Part shown: positions 13,350 to 25,329 of the stretch, piece after piece | How positions within the stretch are numbered: the first letter of the stretch is position 1 | How the letters are laid out: each line of letters opens with the position of its first letter | Assembly: GCA_036897445.1 (NCBI GenBank) | Contig: JAYMTL010000055.1 | Location: 46,870 to 110,869, forward strand | Origin: Pelargonium tetragonum | Lineage: Eukaryota; Streptophyta; Magnoliopsida; Geraniales; Geraniaceae | Length of the DNA stretch: 64,000 bases | Direction of reading: 5' to 3' | The notes under the pieces: model-generated | What the model saw: the letters and a program-made list of their open reading frames with translations, nothing else | The model's database searches: none | What the model was told of the DNA's origin: nothing | Translations under genes and position numbers: made by a program

Positions 13350-16300
13350 AATACAATTCGTTGAGTCGTATAGGGATAAGTAGAAGTAAGTGGAATATTC
13401 CTATCTAAGTTGTCTATTAGTTGACATCTTTTATTCTCAGTTCTTGTCTTAATTGTCTCCGTTAGAACAGGTAAAGAAAACCTAAGTTCTAAGTTCTGTG
13501 CGTTAGAATATAGAGTTACCAGTAGTTTGAATTCTGAAGCATAAACAGAGAGGAAATCGCTTATATAAAGACTGGAAATAAGCCCACACTTTATGATCTC
13601 TAAGTTGGTAGGTGCCTATTAACTTGAGGAGATGAACGATTACGTCATGAGTCATTTAATATATAGTACGCGGGTTCGAATCGTGTTAGCTACTCCCTGC
13701 GCTATAGGAACTGACTCCTCCCTTTTGGGGGATATATACCCTACACATACTTGACATGCTTACTTTGTTGGTATTTTAAACACTTCTTCCATCTAAACGA
13801 TGCTTTATCAATAACGAATTAGGTGTCTGCCTTAACCCAGTTTTGAATAATTAAGATGTATATATTAAGTTTAAGTTAGAAAACAGCTAGTCGATCTCCC
13901 TATCAGATGAATTGCCTTTATTAGGCTCAAGTACTATAGTAAAGCAATAAGAGCTCTGCTCTATCTCCCCCAACCTCAACCAAATATTGCAGAGTATAAA
14001 GCACTGGCTTACCTTAAGATAATTTTGACTCAAGTATTAAAGGGTTTTTCAGCGATGCCAGGGCCAGCCCGTATAGAGTCTGTTGAAAGAGCGCTACATC
14101 AGATGTAAGCTAGTGACTTTAAAATAGATTATCGGCCTAAGAGTTTTTGATGTCTTTATTTGTTATCGGGCTTTATTCATTGGGAGCGGCTTTACTCTTG
14201 ATCTCTTTACCACTAAAAACAAGATATCGCCTAGCGGGTGTTTGTTCTGTATCAAAGTTATTGGATTGATCAAACCTCTACTGGATCTATAAACGGAACT
14301 CTTTTATTTAAAACTGCCAGACTTCAATTCAGCAATTATGTCTGTACTAGCAGTCCCGTAAAATTATTCAAAGGACTTAAGTTTACTTGGATAAAAAGAA
14401 AAAAGGGAAACTATAGAATAGAAATTTTATTAGCTTCTCGTAGTAAAATCGGATTTCCTTGTAAGATTTTAGAGGCAAGGAATTCCTTTTAACAGTAAGC
14501 CCTTGCTTTTGTTATGCCTAAATTGGAGATAAGATAAGTGGTTTTCAAATAAAGAGTACAAGTCCTAATCAGGGACGGGACCTATACAACATGTCATTTA
14601 GTTTAGCAAGATTTTTCTGGGGAGAGCTTGAGTTTGTGGCATCCTTTATTGATTTGGTGTTAGGAAGAATATAAAACTTTCTTAGTTAGGATTAAAAGGA
14701 TGCTGAAAAATCGAGGTAGACCTTATTTTTGTGGTTTATGCAATGTTTGCGCGTAAGTTTAAGGTCTAAATTTTACATTACTTAAAAAAAAGAAGCAGAG
14801 GAACTCATCAAAAAAGGCTTCATTCACTTTAATTTAATAAGATATAAATAACTCTAATATAAGTTTTCTTTTGATGAAAGTACATTACTAAGAGATGAAA
14901 ATCCTAAATTCCAGCTAAAGCGCTCGGTGAAAAAGTAAACTTCAATGAGAAGCGCCTTTAGAGTTCATATCATAACAACCAGGAAGGGTTATGCTAAGTC
15001 AAAGAATTGAATACGGGGTAGTAACTAGGTTCGTCTCTTTATTTAGCTCTTCTTATTATACTAGGATTGATTAAGGATTTTTTTACTATAGGAGATCGAG
15101 TCCCCTCACGAGTTACATATTTTTCTCTTCTATTACTCATACTATACTTCTTGGACTGGCTCCAACTAGAACACCTGTATATATACGATCGCAGTTTGTA
15201 GTTTTGCAATTTGAAAGCTCTGACCCAGATCTATATACATACTTGAAATTCTTACATATTGTAACAAAAACTAACCAAGCGTAAAATAAAGAAATTCATT
15301 AAGCTAACACACTTTCGCTGTGTGTACTCATTCCTTATCTATTTGCTGCAGAATATCCCGATGGATTTTTCTAAAGTAGGAGCCCCCCTTTTTTCTATTT
15401 TACTAGTTTTTGTTTTTTGTAACTATATTTGTTATGCTTTTTATTATTTTATCAGTAGAACTCTTCTAGAGCACAGGTTTTTACTTGGTTAAATAAAAAG
15501 GGTTCTCTTTTTTTAGTTATAGAAAGTCTTGGTTTGTAAGCCATCAATAACCTCTTTATACTCCTAGTTACTATTTCCCTACAATGCAAGTTTTATATCT
15601 TTATGTCCTAACAGAACAGAAAGGGTTTACAGGAAGGAGCTGAGCTACAACACTTTATACTTCGAGGATTTCTTTGTACTGTCGGGAACCCCTAGATTTG
15701 AGGTTAAGATTTTGCCTATGTGAAAGGGTAGGATCTAAAAATTGAAGTTTACAAATATTAAGAGAACTCTTTTTTTAGGGGTATATGCTATAAATATATT
15801 ATGAAGTTCTGTAGCAAAGAAATTTTTAGGAGTTAATTCACTACTTCTTGCTTTTACTCGAGTAATGGTCGAATAAAATAGGGTTTCCTATACGAAAAAT
15901 ATCTAGTAAGCTTTAGTTAGCAGTAGCACCACTATATAATAGAATAATGGACTAAAAAAGAGGGGTCGCTTAATTTAAAGAGAGACTCTGAGTCATCAGA
16001 TATTGTTGATTGAAGATAATTTCGGGTTTTTGTAGCAAGTTTTCATAGATATATAAGTCATAAATAGCTCTGCTATTGTAGCCTTTGTCAAGTAGGGTTA
16101 CCCCTTATTTATAGGTATATACTTTGACTTCTTAGCAAAAACAAGGATATTTATCTAGTTTTCGACTCCGCTTTGGTTATAAAATTATTATAGCTACATA
16201 TGATTGTAATCTCGCTTTCTAATTATGTACGAGAAAGCTCTAGACTTTTGGTCTGAACTAGGGGTCTCTTAGGATGCCCGTAAAACCAGATCTATACAGT

Positions 16301-18277
16301 GCTGTAACTCTATTGAGCATAGCTTGAGACTTTCTTTTTTATAGAAAGAAGGCTTCCTTAACTCGTTAGCAAGATTCTCTAGGACTTTTTGCTACGTAAA
16401 AAGAGGCTCTCTTTACTAAGATAATAAAATTTGAATTCCTCTTAATCTATAATTTTGTTTGTGTAAAAGCTTTTATAACCGTACCAAGAGTTTAGTGTTC
16501 ATCAACCCAAGGATTTCCAGGATGTTAAACTCAAGTATCGAAGAGGCGGGCACTTTCACTATACTGAAATAAGTCTTTCTAAATCTAATTTAAGGGGAAC
16601 CCTAAAATAAAAAAGTCATTTTTAGGTGCTAATCCAAGTATTATTTTGGTAAGGTATAATGCAGCAGAGCAGATATATAAAGATAAAAAGGAGCTCCATT
16701 TACTGGTTAAACCTCATTATTCTTTATTGGACTATATGTAAGTCAAGAACCCTGGTTATAAAAAAAGTTGAGTCTCCCGTAAAGAAAAGTAAATAAGTAC
16801 TTTACTAAAACCCGTTCCGTTTTGTAATGGACTTCTGATAAACTATACTGTAATATAGTGTAGATGCTATTAGCTAGAAAGAAAATATAAAGAAAAGGAA
16901 ATCCGTTATAATATAGATCTAGGCAGCCCCTTTGTATACCTGAAAGCTTTAGTTTTACTGAGGCTTTTTGAAGTTATAAACTCTATGGTTAGTTTTCCCG
17001 GTATATCTTTAAACTTACTCTGGAGAAAAGGGGGGTCTCTCAAAGATTTTTTAGAAGTTTTATTATTCAATTAGGTTACTTGATATTAGACATTTCGTAC
17101 TCGCGAGTTTTCTTAAAATGCGCTTAGGACAAAGCGTTAGGAATTAGGATGTGTCAGCCTATTCTCTCTGTATAATATATAATAAGAAGTCTCTTAACTT
17201 TAAGCTCTATATTTACCTGTTGTAAACCTTGTATACAATTTCTAAAAAGGGTAAACATAAAAAGAAAGATATTATATTACCATAACTTTCAGCAGACTCA
17301 GAACTCGAGTATTACTTTAATTAAAGATTCTTTTCATATTAACTATAGGTTATCTTTACTTTAGCCAATATTAGCGATTATCTGGCGTATTGAATTGGAA
17401 AGCTACAACATTACCCATGAATTAAGTGGGCACCGTGCCTTAGATCTTGATTTAGCAAAAAGGAAGTTCTAATTTGTTTAAAAGTGCAGGACGACTAATT
17501 TCCTTGCTTCTGATTGTAATAATCATAATGACTTAGTTAGTCCTCTTTTGCGTTTTATGGTCTTTTAATTACTTAAAGGAACCCTACTACTTTCTTAATC
17601 TAGTACTATATATTTATTCCAAGTAATTCCAGAGTAACCTATCCTAATTTATAATTACTAATATTTTTAAGTAAGTCTGAAAAACCTTTGAACACAGGAA
17701 TTCTTTGCAAGGCTCTTTTCTATATATATGCCCATCCCTCCTTATGCTTTAAATCTTCCTTCATACACAGAGCTGCTAAAACCCTCGAACCAAAGCGGGA
17801 GTTTCAACAAAAGGGCTATTCAGTACGGGTATGCCCTGATATAAAAAGCAAAAGTATAGCTTAGTTAGTAGAAGTTCCTCCTTATATCCTTTGAGATTCT
17901 GGCTCATATATTAGTAAAGCTATAAATAATAAAAGTATGCAGCATGCTAAGTATGAGCCTTCCTTTAATTGGATTTTAGGGCGCTGGGGGGTTCTTTTAC
18001 AATTAAAGTGAATCGCCGGTCTGATAAATAAAAAATACCGAGTAGAGGTATCAATAAAGTGCTTTATTTAAGCAATCTGTAGTATCCTAGCAGCATTTTT
18101 TACATTCCTGGATCTAGACATTAACTATACAGGAGTTTTTCTATTTTGATGCTATAACCCTTTTTCTTCTTTAGAAAGACTTTATATAGAATTATACTTA
18201 TGGAGTTTCCACCCCGTAAGCATCCCAGAATACTAATCCTACTCGCGAACACTGTCATATACAACAAGATAAAAAGG

Positions 18278-18349
18278 GGAACCATAGCCAAGTGGTAAGG
18301 CATAAGTCTGCAAAACTTATATACGTCAGTTCGAATCTGACTGGTTCCT
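18278..18349 (+). tRNA. trnC(gca): tRNA-Cys with anticodon GCA
   Basis: A complete cloverleaf of 72 nt reads directly from the sequence. The acceptor stem GGAACCA pairs perfectly with TGGTTCC (18342-18348) and is followed by T at position 73, the usual cysteine discriminator base. The D arm is GCCA-AGTGGTAA-GGC with the conserved G18-G19 pair. The anticodon stem TAAGT/ACTTA is perfect, and its loop CTGCAAA carries GCA at 18310-18312. The variable loop is TATAC. The T arm is GTCAG-TTCGAAT-CTGAC, also perfect. No CCA is encoded. The role is delivering cysteine at UGC/UGU codons during translation. The bacterial-like loops suggest a conservative mitochondrial (or plastid) tRNA. It stands alone, with no neighbouring gene for kilobases on either side and no promoter that I can define. 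A minus-strand frame overlapping it (18121-18303) is a shadow. Confidence 0.95.
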
Positions 18350-19559
18350 GATTACTCACGCTATTCTTCAAAAAATTTTTTTGTTTAGTCTTGCTTTTAA
18401 AACGCGAACCCGGGACTTTCCTTTCTTTAGGCATTTGTTGGTCTAAGCGTTTTTACTTTTTTATGGATTTATAGCACGTTACTTTACTAATATAATTACT
18501 ACACGGACCCCATCGAGCTGAAGGAAGGAAAAACTTAATTGCACAAGTCTTCAATTAGACCTTATTAGAGCAGAATCCTCAAAGAGAATAGGGCCTTGTC
18601 ATAGGGATGTAAAGTCGAGCATATAGGTAGTACTCTTTACAAACGAGACAATTAAAAAATCGCAGAGTTTTCTTAAATTCTTAATTTGTAAGTTTTAATA
18701 GCTTGTGCTGTTTAGTTCTAAAACAGCAAGTCCCTTGATTTGTAACTAAAGTACATAAATAAATAGTATATAGGTAAGACGAAATGCGAGAGTCAACCTA
18801 TTTACAAAGAGACTCGTACAACTTTAATTTAACGGAGGTAGTAAAGTCGAAACCTTGGTAACCCCTCCGACAAAACGGTTACCTTTTTGTGTTACAAGAT
18901 AAGGAATCCTATATTTTACCGTAAAATAGGCTGCTATAGTAAACTTGTAACTAAAAGAGAGCTGATACTCTACTCTCTTAGTTGGATCCCTTTTTGAGAG
19001 ATAAGAGGCCCCGTTGTGTTAAGGCCGCTAAGTCAAATTTATAGGAATAGGAAATAGATTCTATTGGAGGCAACTAAGTAAGGTTTTTTTTATAAAGAAT
19101 AAAGAAATTTAGTAAAGGAGGCCCCTTCTGTATCATGTATCCGCCTTCCTCTCAATACCCAGACCTCTCTTTAGAGCGAGACCCCTTTTGTTAGCGACAC
19201 GTGCTTTTCTTAGAGTCTAATCTGTAAAAAGACTCTAATAACTCCAAAAATTTCTTCACATTTGTGGCACAGACGAAGAAACTAAACTGAGATCTCTTAA
19301 ACTCTAAATTTAAACTAACAACAAGGCAAGTCCTCTCTCCTTTTTTCTTTCTTAGTAATAAATAAGAAAGAGTATAACAGATTGAAGGCTGTAGAAGAAG
19401 GAATTGAAGAGATACAAAACCCGTGTTATTATATGACTTAGGTAATTGATGAACGACTCCTATAAACATTTGGTAGGTACCTGCAGATTTTGGTTGAGAG
19501 GAATAGGAGTAAATACTCTTACCGACTGTAGCGATAGCGGAGAAAGGTTAATGCATTAG
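18350..19559. other. gene-free sequence downstream of tRNA-Cys
   Basis: No gene, no convincing terminator directly after the tRNA and no second tRNA. One minus-strand frame of 92 codons (19191-19469) has no recognisable motif. The stretch ends where the CTT-rich, minus-oriented R1-like sequence begins. Confidence 0.55.
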
Positions 19560-20120
19560 TGTTTATTGAATAGACAGGATACACTATAACCCAAAACTTG
19601 CTTGTTCTTCTGTATCTTCATAGTCTTTGTATTTGTACTACTCTTAACTGTCTTATTAGTCTTTAGAGTGAGAGCCCTCTTTCTTATCCTTTTTTTAGGA
19701 GGATTCCCCTGTAGCTATTGTATTATTACTCTTAAGAATCTTAATATTAGTATATTCTATTAAGCAGTTTTTAGTTTTTTGGAATAAGGCTTAGATAGTA
19801 ATAGTCTAGGTTAGCAACATTGTTTCATTCTATTCGTAGTCTAAGGGTTTATCGGGAGGGGTTAGCCTTAATTTGGGGTTGGAGTAAATCATTCTTCCCG
19901 ACTGAAGGCATCCGGTTAATCTTACTAGTATTTATGGGTATACTTACCTTACGCTATAGGAACACAACCTTTTTTGACTCGCTTTTGTAGCGTTCTTAGT
20001 CTTTCTATTCTTAATAGTGTACTTATAGTTTATTAGTAGATATGTACTAGTTAGATATGGAATTAGATTTTAGTTGTTTAATTTTCTTATTATTAAGATA
20101 GTTCTAGTTTATATTAGGAG
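19560..20120 (-). repeat. R1-like dispersed repeat, minus orientation
   Basis: Read on the minus strand this is rich in AAG, AAGACT and ATAAGACAG words. Examples are CTAATAAGACAGTTAAGAG and ACTATGAAGATACAGAAGAA from about 19610-19670. This matches the vocabulary of the plus-strand R1 copies. Divergence is high and the boundaries are estimates. Confidence 0.35.
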
Positions 20121-20279
20121 TCTTGGTTGTTTAAGGCGTATTCCTCTTTAAACAGAGTAATGCAATCTATAACTAAAACTATTATCTCTATATTTATTAT
20201 GTATCTATTACTGTCCTTTTCATTACTATATAAATAATACATATACAAAAATGATAGAAAAAGCTCTTATACTAATTAG

Positions 20280-20440
20280 GGTATTCTAGATCATAGTTTC
20301 CTATACTTGCTAACAAGAGTAGTAAGATTCTGGCTACAGGTAGAGGCTGCAAGAAGAAGACTCCTAAGACGGGTACTCCCCTCAAGAAGCCGGGCCTAGC
20401 TAATCCGAAAGCTATGAAGAGGTCGGAAGTCATTTCTTAA
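20280..20440 (+). repeat. R1 dispersed repeat with lysine-rich open frame
   Basis: An AAG-phased stretch includes GCTGCAAGAAGAAGACTCCT (about 20348-20367) followed by AAGACGGGTACTCCC. A frame open from 20297 to the TAA at 20438-20440 would give 47 residues rich in Lys, with Gly, Pro and Thr, but has no usual start near its beginning. A diverged copy in the opposite orientation lies at about 33700-33850, sharing CTTGCTAACA, then a CAGG word, then AAGAAG. It is more likely a decayed repeat than a gene. Confidence 0.45.
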
Positions 20441-20739
20441 GTAATCCAAAGTTTTCCTAGTTTTAGAATCCCTCTAATTCCTAATTCACTGGAAAGCAAG
20501 AGTTTAGGTATTTCTGGTATGAAGAGTCTAAAATAAAGGTAACTCAGTTTCAATTCTTGATGTTGGTTATAACGTATTACTGTGCTATCTCATATACTAT
20601 ACTTCTTACCCTCCCCTTCCTCCGCGCTGCTGCAGTACACTAACTTTTTCAGTTTCTCTCCTCTCTATACCAATAACAAGGAGGGGGTCTTATCCTTAAC
20701 AAAAGTAAGAAATCTATCTCTATTAAACTCTAATACAAT

Positions 20740-21130
20740 ATAAGAGGAAGACCTATGAAACTATAACTACACAAGATTTGTAGGTAATAGAACTCTTAAG
20801 AGAAATCCAGGACCCGTATGCCCCTGTTAGATGAAAAGTAGAGGTATTATCAAGACTCATAAAAAACAGCTATCAAAGAGAGTCTAGCTCCAGGGGTAGT
20901 GAATTGTAAGGGCTTCAAATCCTAAGAAGAACCTGATAGAGAAGATACAGAGTTTAGCTCTTAAGGAGTATGACTAAGAAAGCAGCTACAAAGGCTCTAA
21001 GGAAAGAGACTGCATAAGACCTGGACTTAGAGAGGTATATCTCATAAGGCAGGTAGTACAAAGACTTGGCTAGAGGAGAAAGGCAGGGTCTTAGATTCGG
21101 AAGGCTGTAGATAGGGATTTGTCAGGAATT
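20740..21130 (+). repeat. R1 dispersed repeat, second main copy
   Basis: It holds GAAGATACAGAGTTTAGCTC (from 20941), GCATAAGACCTGG (21012) and AGAGGTATATCTCATAAGGC (21031). All three are collinear with the copy at 8637-8745, with spacing differences of 10-20 nt. A short frame inside has ATG at about 20970 and encodes roughly a dozen Lys/Ala/Thr-rich residues before a stop. An octamer GTCTAGCT lies at 20882-20889. Confidence 0.5.
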
Positions 21131-22829
21131 TCCTTGTATAAATAGAAAGGAATCTCCAAAGTCTAAAGTAAAAAGAAGACCTTTTGTTCCTTAGGAATTT
21201 CTTTTAGAGTTTAGGCTTAGGTACCAAGAAAAAGTCTCAGTAAGAGTCAGAAAGCAAGTACAGGTATTCCGACGAAAAAGAATCTTACTAATCCAAGATA
21301 GATGAAGTGAAGAAGGAAACTTTAGCTTATTACAAAAGAAATTGTCTTTGTTGGAAACCACCTTATATAAGATACATTTCTAAAGAAACTCAATGGAAAA
21401 CTACTTGTTACCGAAGTGAGTAAAGCGCAGCAAAAAGGAAACCAAGTAACAAAAAATGGTAAGGGAACCCTAATAATCTTCTTCGACTAGAATCTACTAA
21501 GGAGAGAAAAAGAATTCCTTCAAGCTAAATGCTAACTACTCAACGAGATTCTAATTTATAACTATTCTTTTCAGAGAAGTAACTCTTAGCAGAAAATCAA
21601 AGCAGCTACGGGATTTCATTTGAGTACCGATTTTTCAGCGTTTTGCGAGTCACAAAAAGCAAGAGTTCGGTTATTTTGAGGCATAGGGGTCTATAACGGA
21701 AACAGGGCCGGGTCTTATGGAGCCTTGTGTAAAAGTAAAGTTTTAGTATTATTTTAAGAGTTGCTCCTGTAATCCTCTGTTTACAAGATTTCCAATTCCA
21801 GATAAAAGTAAATCCAAAAAGGGAGTATATAAGTAGAAAGACCTGGACTGACCGAGTTTAGACTTTCTCCTTAGACTCTGCAGCTATTATCCAAATAAAA
21901 AAGAGTTAAACCCCCTATTTATACTACTAAAACAGCTACTCCTAGGGCTCCCACACCCCTAAGACAGGTAATAAAGAAAAGTCTTTGCTTACAGAAACAA
22001 TACCCCATTTTCTTTTAACAGCACTGAAAATTTTGAAAGAGTATAATTTAGTAATAGTACCTTATAGCCACACCCAACTTAGTTATACTGACGTAGCCAA
22101 GGTTTTTTAAAAACCATAGTATACCAGCCAAAGAGGCCTTAGAATTGAGTTGTATCTTCATATGTATCTATTCAAATTTAATAAGGATTTCTTTATTCTT
22201 TATTGAATAGATATTCCCCATAGTTACAAACCAGGAATTTTGTAGGATTAGGGCCTGTTTTTAAGCAAGTTAGAAGAAGACACCTTTAGCTTAGGAGAAA
22301 AACCCATTGTTAAAGATCGCAGTTTTTAAAATAACAGAAAGACGCGTGTCTCGGTAAAGTTCAAGCTATTTGGAGAGAAAGTCTTAAAGTATCTTGCAGT
22401 TACCAATTCCATAAAGGAATGAAAAGTAGATGAGCGCAAGGATTTGAACCTAAGAAAAAGACCGGAATTCCCTTAGGAGACTTATAGCACAATTTCTTAC
22501 TAGTTAATTTAGTATTAGAGTATAGGAATTTAGGGCTCCTACTAAACAGATGAAACAGGCGTTAAATAAGCCCCTAAACGTGTTAGACTATTCTAGATAA
22601 TAGCTTGGGTCTTTTGGAATTAATCTAGATTTGTTGTACTTTATCTTGTACTTATCAAACTGAAGAGTATCCTGCCTCATTTATAAGGAAAGGTCTTTTC
22701 TTCAGTTTACGAGACCCGGTTTTTGTATTTCATAGTAGGTATAGGTATACGCTTATAAGAAGGGAGCTACTTTGCTTTTCTAAAAGGAGCCCGAGGGAAT
22801 GCTGTATAGGAATTGTCAACGGAGCTCTT

Positions 22830-22945
22830 TTTTACTTGTTTTCTTTGTTGCTTTGTATTCTGTATTTATATTAGAGCTAGACCTGTACCTGGATTCTTTA
22901 TCCGTATTAGATGCTGCTTCTTACTTAATTCTTTATTACGATTAG
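22830..22945 (-). repeat. R1-like relic, minus orientation
   Basis: On the minus strand it reads AAAGAATCCAGGTACAGGTC then TAGCTCT, similar to the plus-strand R1 copies near 8960 and 24080. It contains AGCTAGAC (22875-22882), the reverse complement of the R1 octamer. Short and diverged. Confidence 0.35.
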
Positions 22946-23999
22946 TATAGCAGTTAGGAAAGGAGGAGCTATAGAGGCTGTATTTCTACTGTGGTTGTAC
23001 TTATTGTTAGAAAGTCCTTGTTTAAGATTGTATAGGATTCTCTAAGGTAATAACGGTAATAGGTTCCATGGGGTTTTAGGAAAGAGTCATCAACCTAATA
23101 TAAGTATAGTTTGAGCTAAGTTATATTACTCCTTGACTTTGAGTTCTATTTCTGTAGTCCTTCTGAGCTTATAATGGGTTACGGGAAACCCTTGATTAGA
23201 GGTTAAAAAGCATGAACTTTCAAAGCTATATAAAACATAAAAAATTTTTGGAAATTTAATCAAGGTTTTAAAAACGAAACCTATCCGGAATCCTTATATA
23301 GACCTCTACTAATGACATTTTTTAGAACTTTATTGACGCTTGTATAGCAGCAAAAAACCCTTTAATTAAGGCTTGGTTTAACAACATTCTAGGAAAGATA
23401 GCAACTCTAATTTCGTGTTTCAAAATTATGCAATCTCAACCCAAAGTAAACTTAAAACAGGGTCTCCTTTTGCAGAGGACATAAAAAGAATATATTCGTC
23501 TATATTACCCTTTAAAATGAAATGCCTTTTCAAAAACAGGGGAAATTTATACAGGAAGAAAACCTCCTTTTTTCTAGAAAAAGAAAGACTTTTTCCTCTG
23601 GATTTTCTTGCGCTCTTAAAGAGTTTGTATTGTTAGAGATTGTGCTACGTCTTTACCTCTGCAATTATAAAGGATCCCTTTTTTTTCTAAAATCAAAGAA
23701 ATTACAAACAATCCAACTTTTTCTTGTATATTTGTATTTATCAAACCAATCCGAAAAAGACGGAAGTCCAGGTTTAACCTAAATCGCAAGTAACACATAA
23801 TATTCCTGGGTGCACCAACAAAAAATCAGTCTTTTTAGCAGGCTGGCACTGACCCCTAGACTATTAAGGTTTGTGTCCTCTTTATAGTAATAACAATTAA
23901 GGCAATAGGAATATACCTTTATTACCTAAAACTACTATACCTACACTTACTATCTCAATAGAATCTAAATTAAATAGAAGAAATAGATTTTGACTTACA

Positions 24000-24200
24000 T
24001 ATAATACTAAGACTTCTATAAACAAGCCTATAAGATACTGAGTGACACTAAAGCTACACAGTTCTCGAGAAAGGTAAGATATAGAGTTCAGGTATATGGA
24101 TTCCGGTAGCTAATCTTAGTATTCTAAAGGAAAGTTTTAGCTCTAATAGGTATTAAAGCAGGTAATAATAAGCACAAGGTAATAAAAAAGGGGCAGTCCT
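24000..24200 (+). repeat. R1-like relic
   Basis: AAGATATAGAGTTCAGG, then a GATTCCGGTAGCTAATC word, then ATTAAAGCAGGTAATAATAAG follow the order seen at about 8957-9045. There, AAGATACAGAGTACAGG is followed by GGATAGCTAAG and AAGACAGGTAATAAG. The collinear order makes common descent more likely than chance. Confidence 0.42.
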
Positions 24201-25258
24201 AAGTTAAATAGGAATTTCTTAGTTTCTCTCATTCCTGTGCAGCGATAAGTTATGAGGAAATTTCTATAAAAGTAGATTTGCTATGGGATTCTTTTATATT
24301 ATTAAAAAGGGAAAAATTCCTTTTTCTTAGTTTAAAGCGACAAAGCGTTCTAAGAAATTTCTTAGTGCAGGAGTTCTTCCATTCTGGATTATTTTAAGAG
24401 AAAGTAATAGCCCATACACTATACTTTCTTTGTCAAGGTAGAAACTGTTACGTTATAGTTAACTGCTCAAGGAAATTGGCAGTAGAAGTTTTTCCGGCTC
24501 TAAGTCAAGGTAGAGTTTTCAATTTAAGAGAGAGAAGTCGTATAGCTAAGAAAGTGAGATCTCTGAGGAAAGGGATACCGTAAGTGTGCAATAAGCAGGT
24601 TGGTGTGGTTATAAGGTATTTAAGAGATTATCCGCCCCAGATTAGAGGGATTTTGATAACCAAAGAAGTTCCCTTGGAATTTGTCTAAACCGAGGTATTC
24701 TTATATTATAAAGACAAGGATTTAAAGTAAGGAGTTTTTTTAATACATATCTAAACAAGTGCATTTCCTTCTGCTTTTAAGACTCGATTATTCAGCGCAT
24801 TTCTCTTTGTCACTGGAGAGGCCTTAAAGAAAAAGACTGAGCCTAATATTTATGTTGTTGGAATCACTTAAATAGAAATAGATAGAGGGTTATAATAGGA
24901 ATCTCCTCTATACTAATTAAAAATTTATAAGCCTATTTAAATGCCAAAAAAGCATACGCCAGCCTGCCGAGGATTGTACATTTTTCAGTTATTTGCATTC
25001 GCTTAAAGGGTATTCATAGCTCCTTTAGAAAACTGATAACAGGAAACTTTATTCTTAAAAGCTCTTACACTAAACCCGGCAAAGTAACTAGTACTAAATC
25101 TTTCTTTTTAAAAGTATTACAAAGAGTTGCATATTATTATAGTATAGAGCCCCGTATCATAATTAAGTGGGTAAGTCTTCTAGTTTCGTTTCGGAACCTT
25201 CGGTTTTCGCCTAACTTAACAAGAGTTACTATAAGGATCGAGAGTTGACAAAGAAATT

Positions 25259-25329
25259 GGAGCGATATACAGATTTGAACCTAAGTTGGGAGGTTGCAGT
25301 CCGTACTTTAACACTAATCTGGAGATCTC
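25259..25329 (-). pseudogene. possible tRNA-Cys-like relic
   Basis: Read on the minus strand, the order is a D-loop-like TAGTGTTAAAG, then CTGCAAC (a GCA-containing loop), then TAGGTTCAAATC (T-loop-like, plus-strand 25272-25283). The spacing is close to a tRNA-Cys, but the loop-to-T-arm distance is 2 nt short. None of the stems pairs well, and the acceptor ends match only at the outer GAG/CTC. It shares TAGGTTCAAATC with 40564-40575 (+) and 22441-22452 (-). Weak evidence; it could be chance. Confidence 0.18.

Larger units (their letters stand above)
9081..18277. other. 9.2-kb gene-free stretch
   Basis: I find no gene. Scattered frames of 60-84 codons (9172-9357 minus, 11199-11384 minus, 12843-13031 plus, 14238-14492 plus) have no recognisable motif and are within chance expectation. 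Hairpins are noted separately at 11184-11205 and 13314-13349; a further one is ACACAC/GTGTGT near 15307-15325 with a 7-nt loop. GGAATTCC occurs at 14479-14486. No R1 copy is obvious. Confidence 0.6.

Noticed and set aside
13600-13700. tRNA-like stretch with CAT loop and GGTTCGAATC
   Set aside because: The variable region would be about 14 nt and the D-arm-to-anticodon distance is far too long. The acceptor ends do not pair.
14238-14492. 84-codon frame with fairly organelle-like codon use
   Set aside because: No homology that I can recognise, an alternative start, and a length within chance expectation. It also ends in a GGAATTCC repeat.
20970-21015. Short peptide with ATKALRK resembling a histone H3 tail
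   Set aside because: About fifteen codons only. Any Lys/Ala/Thr-rich AAG repeat would look like this, and nothing of the histone fold follows.
23415-23798. Overlapping open frames on both strands
   Set aside because: Same reason: local lack of stops, alternative starts, no recognisable product.
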